Shown: positions 1 through 6,271, counted from the first letter of the stretch. The stretch is DNA of 7,660 nt from Candidatus Rokuibacteriota bacterium (GCA_016206385.1 JACQRS010000329.1:1-7660), one strand, 5' to 3'. Notes: generated from the letters alone by a model not told the origin. Numbers and translations: made by a program.

Positions 1-17
1 GGGGGGCTCCGCCCCCC
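1..17. repeat. G6/C6 palindrome at window edge
   Basis: GGGGGGC (1-7), loop TCC (8-10) and GCCCCCC (11-17) make a 7-bp stem of G-C pairs only. The adjacent bases 18-37 (TTCCGAACCTCCCCCCTGGG) look like one arm of a larger palindrome whose other arm would lie outside the window. It may be an interspersed intergenic repeat; a single copy cannot prove this. Confidence 0.5.
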
Positions 18-1153
18 TTCCGAACCTCCCCCCTGGGTTGCGCGGGCAAAGCCCGCGCTCGAACACGAAACGCACGGTCACCGAGGCGCGTCCCGGCCCT
101 GGGCGAGGGGTACACCGGCGGCGCGTGCAGTCCCGCGCGCTCGTCCCACCCGAACATGAGGTTGAGGTTCTGCACGCCGTTGGCCGCCCCGCCCTTGCCC
201 AGGTTGTCGATAGTCGAGAGACACACGGCCCGCCGGGTCCGCGCATCGGGCACGATGGCCACGTCGCAGAAGTTGGAGCCCACCACGGCTCGGGTGGTCG
301 GAAGCACCCCCTCGGGCAGGACCCGGACGAACGGCTCCCCGGCATAAAACTCCCTGTAGCAGGCGCGTAGCTCCGCGGTGGTGAGGGCCTTGACGAGGGG
401 CACCGACGCGGTGGTGAAGAGCCCCCGGTTCAGCGGGACCAGGTGGGGGGTGAAGGCAACCGTGACCGGCTGGCCAGCGACACCCGACAGCTCCTGCTCG
501 ATCTCAGGGGTGTGGCGGTGGCTCGCCACGCCGTAGGCCCAGAAGTTTTCGTTGAACTCGCTGTAGAGGTACCTGGGGTCCACCTGTCGTCCCTGAGCCC
601 CTGCCCCTGTCACCCCCGACTTGGCATCGATCACGATGCCGTCGAGACGCGCGAGACCCAGCTTCAAGAGCGGCGCGATCGCCAGCACCGCCCCCGCCGG
701 GTAGCAGCCGGGCGAGGCCACCAGGCTCGCGGCGGCGATGGCTTTCCGGTGGAGCTCGGGAAGCCCGTACACCGCCTCGGCCAGGCCCTCTGGATCGGTG
801 TGCGGGGCCTTGTACCAGAGCGTGTAGGCGCTCGCGTCCTTCAGACGGTAGTCGGCGGAAAGATCGACGACCTTCCGGCCGTGGCGGCGGAGTCCCGGCA
901 CCGCCTTCTGCGACTCCATATGGGGCAGCGCGAGGAAGACGACGTCGGCCTCCCCGGCTAGGCGCTCAGCGTCCAGCTCCTGGAAGGCAAGGGCGCTCAG
1001 GCCGCGCAGGTGGGGAAAGACCGAGTCCAGGCGCTCCCCCGCGAACCGCTCCGAGGTCACGCTGGTGATTTTGACGTTCGGATGAACGAGGAGCAGCCGC
1101 AACAGCTCGGCCCCCATGTACCCGCTGGCGCCTGCCACTGCCACTCTAACCAT
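1..1153 (-). CDS. argC: N-acetyl-gamma-glutamyl-phosphate reductase, 3' end beyond window
   Basis: ArgC catalyses the NADPH-dependent reduction of N-acetyl-glutamyl-5-phosphate to the semialdehyde, the third step of arginine synthesis, in the cytoplasm. The minus-strand frame from the ATG at 1153-1151 gives 384 codons with no stop before the window edge. Visible motifs are the N-terminal dinucleotide-binding turn GASGYMGAELL (residues 8-18), the active-site segment VASPGCYPAG with the nucleophile Cys150, the catalytic-histidine segment SHRHTPEIEQ (211-220), and the family C-terminal signature DNLGKGGAANGVQNLNLMFG (316-335). A GGAGAG Shine-Dalgarno (1158-1163) supports this start. ArgC normally ends near the segment GLHAPPVYP (341-349, about base 107). 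The remaining 35 residues are Arg/Gly/Pro-rich and are read through hairpin DNA. They could be a real tail or the result of a sequence error. It follows rpsI by 68 bases. The enzyme call is secure; the terminus is not. Confidence 0.96.
   Translation of the reverse strand, partial: MVRVAVAGASGYMGAELLRLLLVHPNVKITSVTSERFAGERLDSVFPHLRGLSALAFQELDAERLAGEADVVFLALPHMESQKAVPGLRRHGRKVVDLSADYRLKDASAYTLWYKAPHTDPEGLAEAVYGLPELHRKAIAAASLVASPGCYPAGAVLAIAPLLKLGLARLDGIVIDAKSGVTGAGAQGRQVDPRYLYSEFNENFWAYGVASHRHTPEIEQELSGVAGQPVTVAFTPHLVPLNRGLFTTASVPLVKALTTAELRACYREFYAGEPFVRVLPEGVLPTTRAVVGSNFCDVAIVPDARTRRAVCLSTIDNLGKGGAANGVQNLNLMFGWDERAGLHAPPVYPSPRAGTRLGDRAFRVRARALPAQPRGEVRKGGGAP
40..58. repeat. GC hairpin, 8-bp perfect arms
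   Basis: GCGCGGGC (40-47), loop AAA (48-50) and GCCCGCGC (51-58) form a perfect inverted repeat. It lies in the extended 3' part of the argC frame, downstream of the usual ArgC end. There is no T-run on the argC transcript side, so it is not a standard intrinsic terminator. It resembles an intergenic palindrome. Confidence 0.6.
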
Positions 1154-1178
1154 CGTTCTCTCCAGAGGCACTCGCCAT
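1146..1178 (-). other. Ten-codon ORF overlapping the argC start
   Basis: An ATG at 1178, preceded by a GGAGAG-like sequence, opens a 10-residue frame (MASASGENDG) whose TAG stop at 1146-1148 lies just inside argC. The argC Shine-Dalgarno sits within it. It could be a leader peptide coupling ribosomes to argC, or chance. The peptide has no arginine run, so classical arginine attenuation is not suggested. Confidence 0.2.
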
Positions 1179-1191
1179 CTCTCCACTCCCG

Positions 1192-1214
1192 AAAACCCGG
1201 CCCGTATCGCCGGG
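1192..1214 (-). terminator. Weak terminator-like hairpin between rpsI and argC
   Basis: On the minus strand CCCGGC (1209-1214) and GCCGGG (1196-1201) form a perfect 6-bp GC stem with a 7-base loop, followed directly by TTTT (1192-1195). It lies 8 bases past the rpsI stop. The stem and T-run are short, so it may attenuate rather than end transcription, leaving some read-through into argC. Confidence 0.35.
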
Positions 1215-1221
1215 GCCGACC

Positions 1222-1617
1222 CTACCGTTTGGAATACTGGAACTGCTTCCGCGCTCCCGGCTGCCCGTACTTCTTGCGCTCGCGCATCCGCGGATCTCTG
1301 GTGAGGAGCCCCGCGCGCTTGAGCGTCTGTCGCAGCTTGTCGTCAAAGGAGAGGAGCGCCCGGGCGATGCCGTGACGCACCGCCCCCGCCTGACCGGTCA
1401 TCCCGCCGCCGCCCACGTTCACCCGCACGTCGAACTGCCCCAGCGTGTTGGTAACCTGGAGCGGCTGGCAGATCACCATCCGGAGCGTCTCTCTGGGGAA
1501 ATAGCTCTCGAAGGCGCGGCGGTTCACCATGACCGTGCCCTGCCCGGGCCGGAGCCACACCCGCGCCACCGACGTCTTCCGCCGGCCGGTCCCGTAATAC
1601 CTCACCAGCTCAGCCAT
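1222..1617 (-). CDS. rpsI: 30S ribosomal protein S9
   Basis: S9 is a universal small-subunit protein whose C-terminal tail reaches the P-site tRNA. This copy has 131 residues, the usual length. The diagnostic core GGGGMTGQAGAVRHGIARAL lies at residues 69-88, preceded by the N-terminal YYGTGRRKTSVARV. The protein ends with the basic tail KKYGQPGARKQFQYSKR, including the conserved terminal Ser-Lys-Arg. The ATG at 1617 is preceded by a strong AGGAGG Shine-Dalgarno at 1622-1627, which lies inside the end of the rplM coding region. The gene overlaps rplM by 8 bases, so the pair is probably translationally coupled and expressed as one mRNA from the promoter near 2139-2167. It stops with TAG. Confidence 0.98.
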   Translation of the reverse strand: MAELVRYYGTGRRKTSVARVWLRPGQGTVMVNRRAFESYFPRETLRMVICQPLQVTNTLGQFDVRVNVGGGGMTGQAGAVRHGIARALLSFDDKLRQTLKRAGLLTRDPRMRERKKYGQPGARKQFQYSKR

Positions 1618-2074
1618 GCTGCCTCCTCTCAGGTGACCGCCGGGTGGACAGCGGCAACGGCTCAGGCTTCTGCGCTGCGTGGGGATGCGCCGCTCCCCGA
1701 TAGACCTTGAGCTTCTTTGCCATGGCGCGACCCAGCGGGCCCTTGGGTAGCATCCCCTGCACCGCCCATTCGATCACCCGCTCGGGATGGGTCCGGAGCA
1801 GCTCCCCGGCAGTGACCTCGCGAAGGTTCCCGATGTAGCCCGTGTGCCAGCGGTACAGCTTGTCCGCGAGCTTCCGCCCGGTCAGATGCACCCGCTCCGC
1901 GTTCACCACGACCACGTGGTCGCCCAGGTCCAGGTGGGGCGCGTAATGGGATTTGTGCTTGCCCATGAGGATCGTGGCCACCTGGCTTGCCAGCCGACCC
2001 AGCACCGCGCTCTGGGCATCTACCAGGTACCACTTCCGGGCAATTTCGTCCGCCTTCGGCTGAGGGGTTGACAT
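1610..2074 (-). CDS. rplM: 50S ribosomal protein L13
   Basis: L13 is an early-assembling large-subunit protein that binds 23S rRNA. The 154-residue product shows the family landmarks: RKWYLVDAQSAVLGRLAS (13-30), MGKHKSHYAPHLDLGDHVVV (37-56), LTGRKLADKLYRWHTGYIG (64-82) and the signature GMLPKGPLGRAMAKKLKVY (107-125). E. coli L13 has 142 residues. The extra length is a short N-terminal lead and a basic tail TRRSPERRQHG after the usual end near residue 143. That tail is encoded across the rpsI Shine-Dalgarno and start codon, giving the 8-base overlap. The ATG at 2074 has an AAGGAA Shine-Dalgarno 7 bases upstream (2082-2087). A leader stem and a promoter upstream are listed separately. Confidence 0.98.
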   Translation of the reverse strand: MSTPQPKADEIARKWYLVDAQSAVLGRLASQVATILMGKHKSHYAPHLDLGDHVVVVNAERVHLTGRKLADKLYRWHTGYIGNLREVTAGELLRTHPERVIEWAVQGMLPKGPLGRAMAKKLKVYRGAAHPHAAQKPEPLPLSTRRSPERRQHG

Positions 2075-2081
2075 GATCGGG

Positions 2082-2125
2082 TTCCTTCGGCTCCAACTGG
2101 TTAAGCGCAGAGGATGCCGAAAAAA
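2082..2125 (-). promoter_or_regulatory. rplM leader stem-loop covering the Shine-Dalgarno
   Basis: The minus-strand leader contains UUUUUUCGGC (2116-2125), which can pair with GCCGAAGGAA (2082-2091) to make a continuous 10-bp stem with two G-U pairs around a 24-base loop. The 3' arm contains the whole rplM Shine-Dalgarno AAGGAA (2082-2087). Folding would block initiation. In E. coli L13 represses translation of its own rplM-rpsI mRNA, so an L13-responsive switch is a reasonable inference. The pairing itself is read directly from the sequence. Confidence 0.4.
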
Positions 2126-2138
2126 ATCGCAGACACAT

Positions 2139-2167
2139 AGCTTAGACGAATCGACCTACCGAGTCAA
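2139..2167 (-). promoter_or_regulatory. Putative sigma70-type promoter for rplM-rpsI
   Basis: On the minus strand a TTGACT hexamer (2162-2167, five of six matches to TTGACA) is followed after exactly 17 bases by TAAGCT (2139-2144, matching TATAAT at the two first and the last positions). The predicted transcript start is near 2131-2133, giving a leader of about 58 bases before the rplM ATG. The -35 box is formed by the Leu-Thr codons just before the nth stop. The -10 is weak and the call rests on spacing and position. Confidence 0.5.
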
Positions 2168-2821
2168 CTTCTTTACCGTCTTCCCCGGCCACGGGCAGAG
2201 GGCTCGAACGGGACAGGAGGGACAGGCCGGGGTCCGGGCCAGGCAAACCCGGCGGCCGTGCGTGGTGAGCAGGTGGGTGAACGACGTCCACTTGGCCTTC
2301 GGGATCACCTGGCAGAGCTGGTCGTGCACGATCTCGGGATTCTCCGACTTCACCAGACCCAGCCGTTGAGAGACCCGAAACACGTGGGTGTCCACGGCGA
2401 TGGCCGGCTGGTCGAACGCGTTGCCGAGGACGACGTTGGCTGTTTTGCGACCCACGCCCGGGAGCGCGACGAGCTCCTCCAGCGCCCGGGGCACCTGGTC
2501 TCCGTGCTTCGCCACCAGATCCTTCGCCATTCCGATGATGGCGCGGGCCTTGGCCTTGAAGAACCCCGTGGAGTGAATCTCCCGCTCCAGCGTGGCCGGG
2601 TCGCCCTGGGCGTAGTCCCTGGCGGTCCGGTACTTCGCGAAGACCGATTTGGTCACCTGGTTCACCCGCTCGTCGGTACACTGGGCCGCGAGGATCGTCG
2701 CCACGAGCAGCTCGAGGGGGTTCGTAAAGTCCAGCGCGATCTTGGCGTCCGGGTGGGCGCGCGCCAGTATCTGGATCAGGCGTCGGGCCCGCGCCTTCTT
2801 TGCCGCCAGCGACTCAGCCAT
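2156..2821 (-). CDS. nth: Endonuclease III (DNA glycosylase/AP lyase)
   Basis: This base-excision-repair enzyme removes oxidised pyrimidines from DNA and cleaves the abasic site by beta-elimination. The product has 221 residues, the standard size. The helix-hairpin-helix motif LPGVGRKTANVVL spans residues 120-132, with the catalytic Lys126. The following AVDTHVFRV holds the catalytic Asp144. Four cysteines at 193, 200, 203 and 209 form the canonical C-x6-C-x2-C-x5-C [4Fe-4S] cluster. All catalytic and cluster residues are present, so it should be active. The ATG at 2821 has an AAGGAG Shine-Dalgarno at 2828-2833. It begins 37 bases after the glycosyltransferase stop and may share its transcript. 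Its last codons contain the likely -35 box of the rplM promoter. MutY is less likely, given the length and the clean Nth signature. Confidence 0.97.
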   Translation of the reverse strand: MAESLAAKKARARRLIQILARAHPDAKIALDFTNPLELLVATILAAQCTDERVNQVTKSVFAKYRTARDYAQGDPATLEREIHSTGFFKAKARAIIGMAKDLVAKHGDQVPRALEELVALPGVGRKTANVVLGNAFDQPAIAVDTHVFRVSQRLGLVKSENPEIVHDQLCQVIPKAKWTSFTHLLTTHGRRVCLARTPACPSCPVRALCPWPGKTVKKLTR

Positions 2822-2858
2822 GCTCCGCTCCTTCCTGGGTTACCGCCTGGCGTCCGCA

Positions 2859-5057
2859 TCAGATCCTGGGAGCCAGCCTGGCGCGCGCCCCGACCTCTAT
2901 CCGTCCGGGCCGTATGCTGATTTCACTCAATGAAACCGACACGGGCAGACGGTTCAGGCGTGGTGTCGGGTCGAAACTCCGGACAACCCAGTCCACCAGA
3001 AATCCCGGTACAGCAAGCCCACCGACCCGCACCCGGTCCACGCGGAGGACGAACGGATGCCCTCCATCGCCGCGCGCCAGCCGGACGCGCGCCCTCACCT
3101 GAACGCCGAGCGCGCGCACGACCGCCTGGGCGGTGCCCTCTTCGAGCGTGACCGCGACGCCCGCCGCGCGAGGCTGGCCGCGGAGGAACTCGCCGAGGTC
3201 CCCCTCCGCAATGACCAGCCGGTCGATGCGGAGCGCCCCGACGCCAAGGATCTCGAGTGCCCCGGTCTCCATGAGCCGGTGAGGATTGATCAGCAGGCGC
3301 TCCACCCGGACCCGCACGTCGCGCACCCGAAGGGGCGCCCGCTGGGCGCGCGCCAGCTCGCCGATCACCGCCGACTCTGCCTCAACCCAGAGCTCGTCCA
3401 CCTCTCCCTTGAGCAGGGCCTCGGAGCGGGACGTCACGCGGACCCGGAGGCCGACAGCCTCACGCACGTAGTCGTCCAGGATCCCCGCAGCTGGCGCCGC
3501 CTCCAGTTTTCGCGCCACGTTCTCCACTCCGACCCCCCGGCGGGGGCTGATCCGGCGGGACCGGAGGATCGCGCGGCTGCCGTCGGGAAGCGGGTACTCG
3601 GCCACGAGCGGAAAGGTCGACACCAGGTACGGGTCGCTGGCAAATTGCCGCATGATGCGCTCGGCCTTGAACGTGGAAAAGTTGTGGGGCCCCTGCTCAC
3701 CGGTTTTGAGGACGACAAACTCGACGCCCAGCGGATACCGGTTCCAGCCCCGGGTGATGGTCAGGGGAAGCCCGTCGCGGGCCGCGACATAGCGGAAGTT
3801 GGACACCGAGAAGAAGCTGGAGTTGGGCACAACACTCACGGTTGCCGGAGCGCTGTCGTTCGCCTGGACGATGGCGTCCAGGATCTGGCGGTGCGGCCAC
3901 TCCGCGGGCGCGGGCAGGAAGGAAAGGACCAGGGGGACGTCGAACGGCCTCCACCGCGGCACGGGAGGCACGCCGAACGCCGCGGCACCGACCTGAAGCG
4001 CCGAGAAGCCGGCGAGAGCCACGGTCAGCCCTCGCCGCCACGGCGCGGGGAGGTCACGGAGCGTGGCCGCCCCGATGAGGGCGGCCACGGGAAAGATCGG
4101 CAGCACGTAGCGAAGGTCCTTGTTCCGGAGGAAGAGAAACACCACGAACGGCGCGACCGACGCGCTCCAGAGCAGCGCCCGCACCCCACGGTGCGGGAGG
4201 ACCGCGATGAGGCCCCAGGCGAACAGGGGCGCCGCCAGCAGACCGAACGCCGGCAGCAGGGTCTTCGGGTAGAAGAGGAGCGAGGCGGCGGTGAGCGTCT
4301 CGGGATACCCGGCCTCGGCGGCGTGCTTGAAGGCGCGATTGGCGATCTGTAAGGGCAGGCCCAGGAGCCGCACCCCGTACCACGGCACACAGATGGCGGC
4401 GCCCAGCAGCAGGCTGAGGCCGAGGTTCAGCCCCCGCCGCCTGCGGTCGGGCGCCCGGAGCGCGCGCCAGGCCACCAGCGCCAGCGGGGGAAGGAGATAG
4501 ACGGCGAACGGCGGCTTGACCAGCATGCCCAGCGCCAGGCTCAGACCCAAGAGGACAGACCGCGAGCGCCGCGAAAAGGTCTCGGTCCGGACGAGCGCCA
4601 GGAGGCTGAGCGTCACCGCGGCAGCCAGCGGCAAATCCAGCTGGAAGTTGGTGGCCGAGTACACCACAAACGGGGAGGTGCCGAAGATGAGGGCCGCCAG
4701 GAGGCCGGTTTCGGCATCGAAGAGTCGTCGGCCGAAGGCGAAGAGGGTGGTGAGGCCGACGACCAGGAAGCCGAGGATCACGGCCTGGCTTGCCAGCGGG
4801 CTCGCCCCCGCGAGAAGCGACAACGCGCCAGCGGCGCAGATCACCACCGGCGGGTAGAAGGCGGACATCTCCAGGATCTCGGCCAGCCGCTCTCCGCCCT
4901 CGGCGAGGATCCGCTGGCAGCGGATCGCGCGCTCCAGATGGTTGGCGTGATCCCAGACCGGCGGCCGCCGGTCCAGGGCGAGCCAGATTCCGACGACCAG
5001 GAGGAGGCCTCCGACGAGGCCGGCGAGCAGGAGCCAGGATCTGAGCCAAGCTCTCAC
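2859..5057 (-). CDS. GT39-like membrane glycosyltransferase fused to C-terminal DUF2993 (LmeA-like) domain
   Basis: The 732-residue protein has two parts. Residues 1 to about 363 contain about 11-12 hydrophobic segments (for example 8-28, 67-85, 88-108, 117-136, 140-157, 168-200, 209-231, 267-288, 294-310, 317-333, 343-363). They also carry GT39/ArnT-like landmarks: PVWDHANH (34-41) in the first outer loop and RNKDLRYVLPIFPVA (311-325). A soluble region follows, ending in a PDGSRAILRSR segment (491-501). Residues about 512-732 resemble DUF2993, with VPGFLVDWVV and LNRLPVSVSLSEISIRPGRI near the end. I infer that it transfers a sugar from a polyprenyl-phosphate donor on the outer membrane face, with the DUF2993 part outside and possibly binding lipid. 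Acceptor and sugar are unknown. The GTG start at 5057 is chosen because it overlaps the methyltransferase stop (GTGA) and has a GAGGGA Shine-Dalgarno. The frame stays open 23 codons further, to 5126. The GT call is firm at superfamily level; the DUF2993 call is good but made by eye. Confidence 0.85.
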   Translation of the reverse strand: MRAWLRSWLLLAGLVGGLLLVVGIWLALDRRPPVWDHANHLERAIRCQRILAEGGERLAEILEMSAFYPPVVICAAGALSLLAGASPLASQAVILGFLVVGLTTLFAFGRRLFDAETGLLAALIFGTSPFVVYSATNFQLDLPLAAAVTLSLLALVRTETFSRRSRSVLLGLSLALGMLVKPPFAVYLLPPLALVAWRALRAPDRRRRGLNLGLSLLLGAAICVPWYGVRLLGLPLQIANRAFKHAAEAGYPETLTAASLLFYPKTLLPAFGLLAAPLFAWGLIAVLPHRGVRALLWSASVAPFVVFLFLRNKDLRYVLPIFPVAALIGAATLRDLPAPWRRGLTVALAGFSALQVGAAAFGVPPVPRWRPFDVPLVLSFLPAPAEWPHRQILDAIVQANDSAPATVSVVPNSSFFSVSNFRYVAARDGLPLTITRGWNRYPLGVEFVVLKTGEQGPHNFSTFKAERIMRQFASDPYLVSTFPLVAEYPLPDGSRAILRSRRISPRRGVGVENVARKLEAAPAAGILDDYVREAVGLRVRVTSRSEALLKGEVDELWVEAESAVIGELARAQRAPLRVRDVRVRVERLLINPHRLMETGALEILGVGALRIDRLVIAEGDLGEFLRGQPRAAGVAVTLEEGTAQAVVRALGVQVRARVRLARGDGGHPFVLRVDRVRVGGLAVPGFLVDWVVRSFDPTPRLNRLPVSVSLSEISIRPGRIEVGARARLAPRI

Positions 5058-5827
5058 AGGGGTCCCTCGCGAGGCGGGCGGCAGGCGACCATGAGGACCG
5101 ATATCCCGAAGGGCAGATTCACCCATCGAAGCAGGCCCACCTCCCAGGCGAAGATGCGCGCGAACAGCGCGTTCAGCACCGGCGCGGGGCGGACGAGATC
5201 ATGGGCCGGGGGACGCCCGCCGGGTATCCCCACGTCCGAGGGTCGGTAGCGCCGTCTCCGGAGGGCGCGGACCAGCACAATGGCAGGAGCCAGGAGGGTG
5301 TTGAAGTAGGTCACGCGAAGCAGGCGGAGATCGGCGTCCAGGGCTACCTGACGGAGGGTCCGCGCGGTGTACCGGCGCCGATGGCCGAGGACTTCGTCGT
5401 GGGGGCCCCACAGCCACGGGTAGGCGGGTCCGGTGCAGATGAGCAGCCCGCCGGGTTTCAGGATGCGCCGGACGGCGCGGAGCGCCGCCCGGTCATCCTC
5501 GATGTGCTCCAGCACATCGAAGAGGAAGACCCCGTCGAAGGAGTCGGGGTCCAGCGGCAGCGCATCAGGAAGGGACCCGCGCAGGACCGGCAGCCCGCGG
5601 CGGCGGGCCGCATCCAAGAACGCCTCGGTGGCCTCGACGCCCACCACCTCACCGAACTCCGCGCTCAAGGCCAGGAGCGCTCCGCCGCCGCAACCGATCT
5701 CGACGATCCGGAGCCGCCCCGGCGGCAGAGTCGCCCGCAGCACGCTCCGCAGCACCGCCAGCCGGCCCTGGAACCACCAGTGACGCTGCTCCTCCTCGAG
5801 GTGCGTAGCCACGTAGGCGGGATCCAT
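5054..5827 (-). CDS. Class I SAM-dependent methyltransferase, glycan/lipid-operon type
   Basis: The 257-residue protein has a Rossmann-type methyltransferase domain. The SAM-binding loop VEIGCGGGALL is at residues 42-52, the acidic residue ending the second strand is Glu65 (VVGVEATEAF), the fourth-strand motif FDVLEHIEDD is at 103-112, and the post-motif LKPGG at 123-127. An N-terminal HWWFQGR (16-22) and the later HDEVLGHRRRYT (143-154) are features I associate with methyltransferases encoded beside polyprenyl-phosphate glycosyltransferases. The last 80 or so residues hold hydrophobic stretches (about 173-187 and 220-247) interrupted by a basic loop, suggesting membrane association. The start at 5827 is an ATG 12 bases after the HIT stop without a clear Shine-Dalgarno, so translation probably depends on coupling. 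Its stop overlaps the glycosyltransferase start. The methyl acceptor is unknown; a glycan or lipid intermediate is an inference from neighbours. Confidence 0.88.
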   Translation of the reverse strand: MDPAYVATHLEEEQRHWWFQGRLAVLRSVLRATLPPGRLRIVEIGCGGGALLALSAEFGEVVGVEATEAFLDAARRRGLPVLRGSLPDALPLDPDSFDGVFLFDVLEHIEDDRAALRAVRRILKPGGLLICTGPAYPWLWGPHDEVLGHRRRYTARTLRQVALDADLRLLRVTYFNTLLAPAIVLVRALRRRRYRPSDVGIPGGRPPAHDLVRPAPVLNALFARIFAWEVGLLRWVNLPFGISVLMVACRPPREGPL

Positions 5828-5839
5828 GGGGCCAGGCTG

Positions 5840-6271
5840 TCACTCGGCGAGTCCGACGAGGGCTGAGTGCACAGCAGTCGCGCGCTCGCGTGCGGCCTCG
5901 ACGGAGAGCCGAAGGGGCTCGTGGGGCAGCGTCCACACGGGCCAGCGCGGGTTCGGGTCATCGGGCAGACGCGGCACCACATGCCAGTGGATGTGGGGGA
6001 CCCGGTTGCCCAGGAGCTCGTAGTTCATCTTCGCGGGCCTGAAGACCACGTCCAGCGCCCGGGCGACGCGGCTCAGCTCCTCGATCATCCGGCCCCGCTC
6101 GGCGGCCGTGAGGTGGTAGAGCTCCGTCGCGTGGCGCTTGAGGATGAGGGAGGTGTAGCCCGAGAAGAACTGGTCGTCGTTCAGGTAGGCGACGGTGGTG
6201 CCCAGGTCGCCGATCCAGTGGGTCCCCCGCTCCGCCACCCGCCGGCACATGACGCATCCGGGATCGCTCAC
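5840..6271 (-). CDS. HIT-family nucleotide hydrolase/transferase
   Basis: The 143-residue protein carries the histidine-triad signature PHIHWHVVPR at residues 92-101. By family rule the middle histidine, His95, is the nucleophile that forms a nucleotidyl intermediate. An N-terminal pair Cys6-x2-Cys9 recalls the zinc-binding cysteines of some HIT and GalT-like members. HIT proteins cleave or transfer nucleoside monophosphates from dinucleotides, AMP-lysine or nucleotide sugars; the substrate cannot be read from sequence. The start is GTG at 6271, overlapping the aminotransferase stop by four bases (GTGA). A later ATG at 6250 would remove Cys6, so I prefer the GTG. No Shine-Dalgarno is evident, which fits coupled translation. 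A role with the nearby sugar-transfer genes is possible but not shown. Confidence 0.92.
   Translation of the reverse strand: MSDPGCVMCRRVAERGTHWIGDLGTTVAYLNDDQFFSGYTSLILKRHATELYHLTAAERGRMIEELSRVARALDVVFRPAKMNYELLGNRVPHIHWHVVPRLPDDPNPRWPVWTLPHEPLRLSVEAARERATAVHSALVGLAE

Noticed and set aside
443..961. Plus-strand open frame of 172 codons
   Set aside because: It is antisense to argC, whose active-site and C-terminal motifs are unmistakable.
2120..2126. Seven-T run on the minus strand as an intrinsic terminator for nth
   Set aside because: No GC-rich stem immediately precedes the run; it pairs better with the rplM Shine-Dalgarno region.
2258..2920. Plus-strand open frame of 220 codons
   Set aside because: It is antisense to nth, which has an intact HhH motif and iron-sulphur cluster; no protein-like features are seen in the antisense frame.
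3057..4352. Long plus-strand open frame of 431 codons opposite the glycosyltransferase
   Set aside because: It is antisense to a gene with clear domains and overlapping start/stop signals. Its product is Arg/Gly/Pro/His-rich without a recognisable motif, typical of GC-rich shadow frames.
5058..5126. Upstream ATG start for the glycosyltransferase at 5126
   Set aside because: It would overlap the methyltransferase by about 70 bases and add a polar lead before the first membrane segment. The GTG at 5057 has the stop/start overlap and a Shine-Dalgarno.
5499..5520. 22-base inverted repeat with 10-base perfect arms and a 2-base centre
   Set aside because: It coincides with the codons for the conserved methyltransferase motif DVLEHIE, whose usual codon choices produce this palindrome; no regulatory role is needed.
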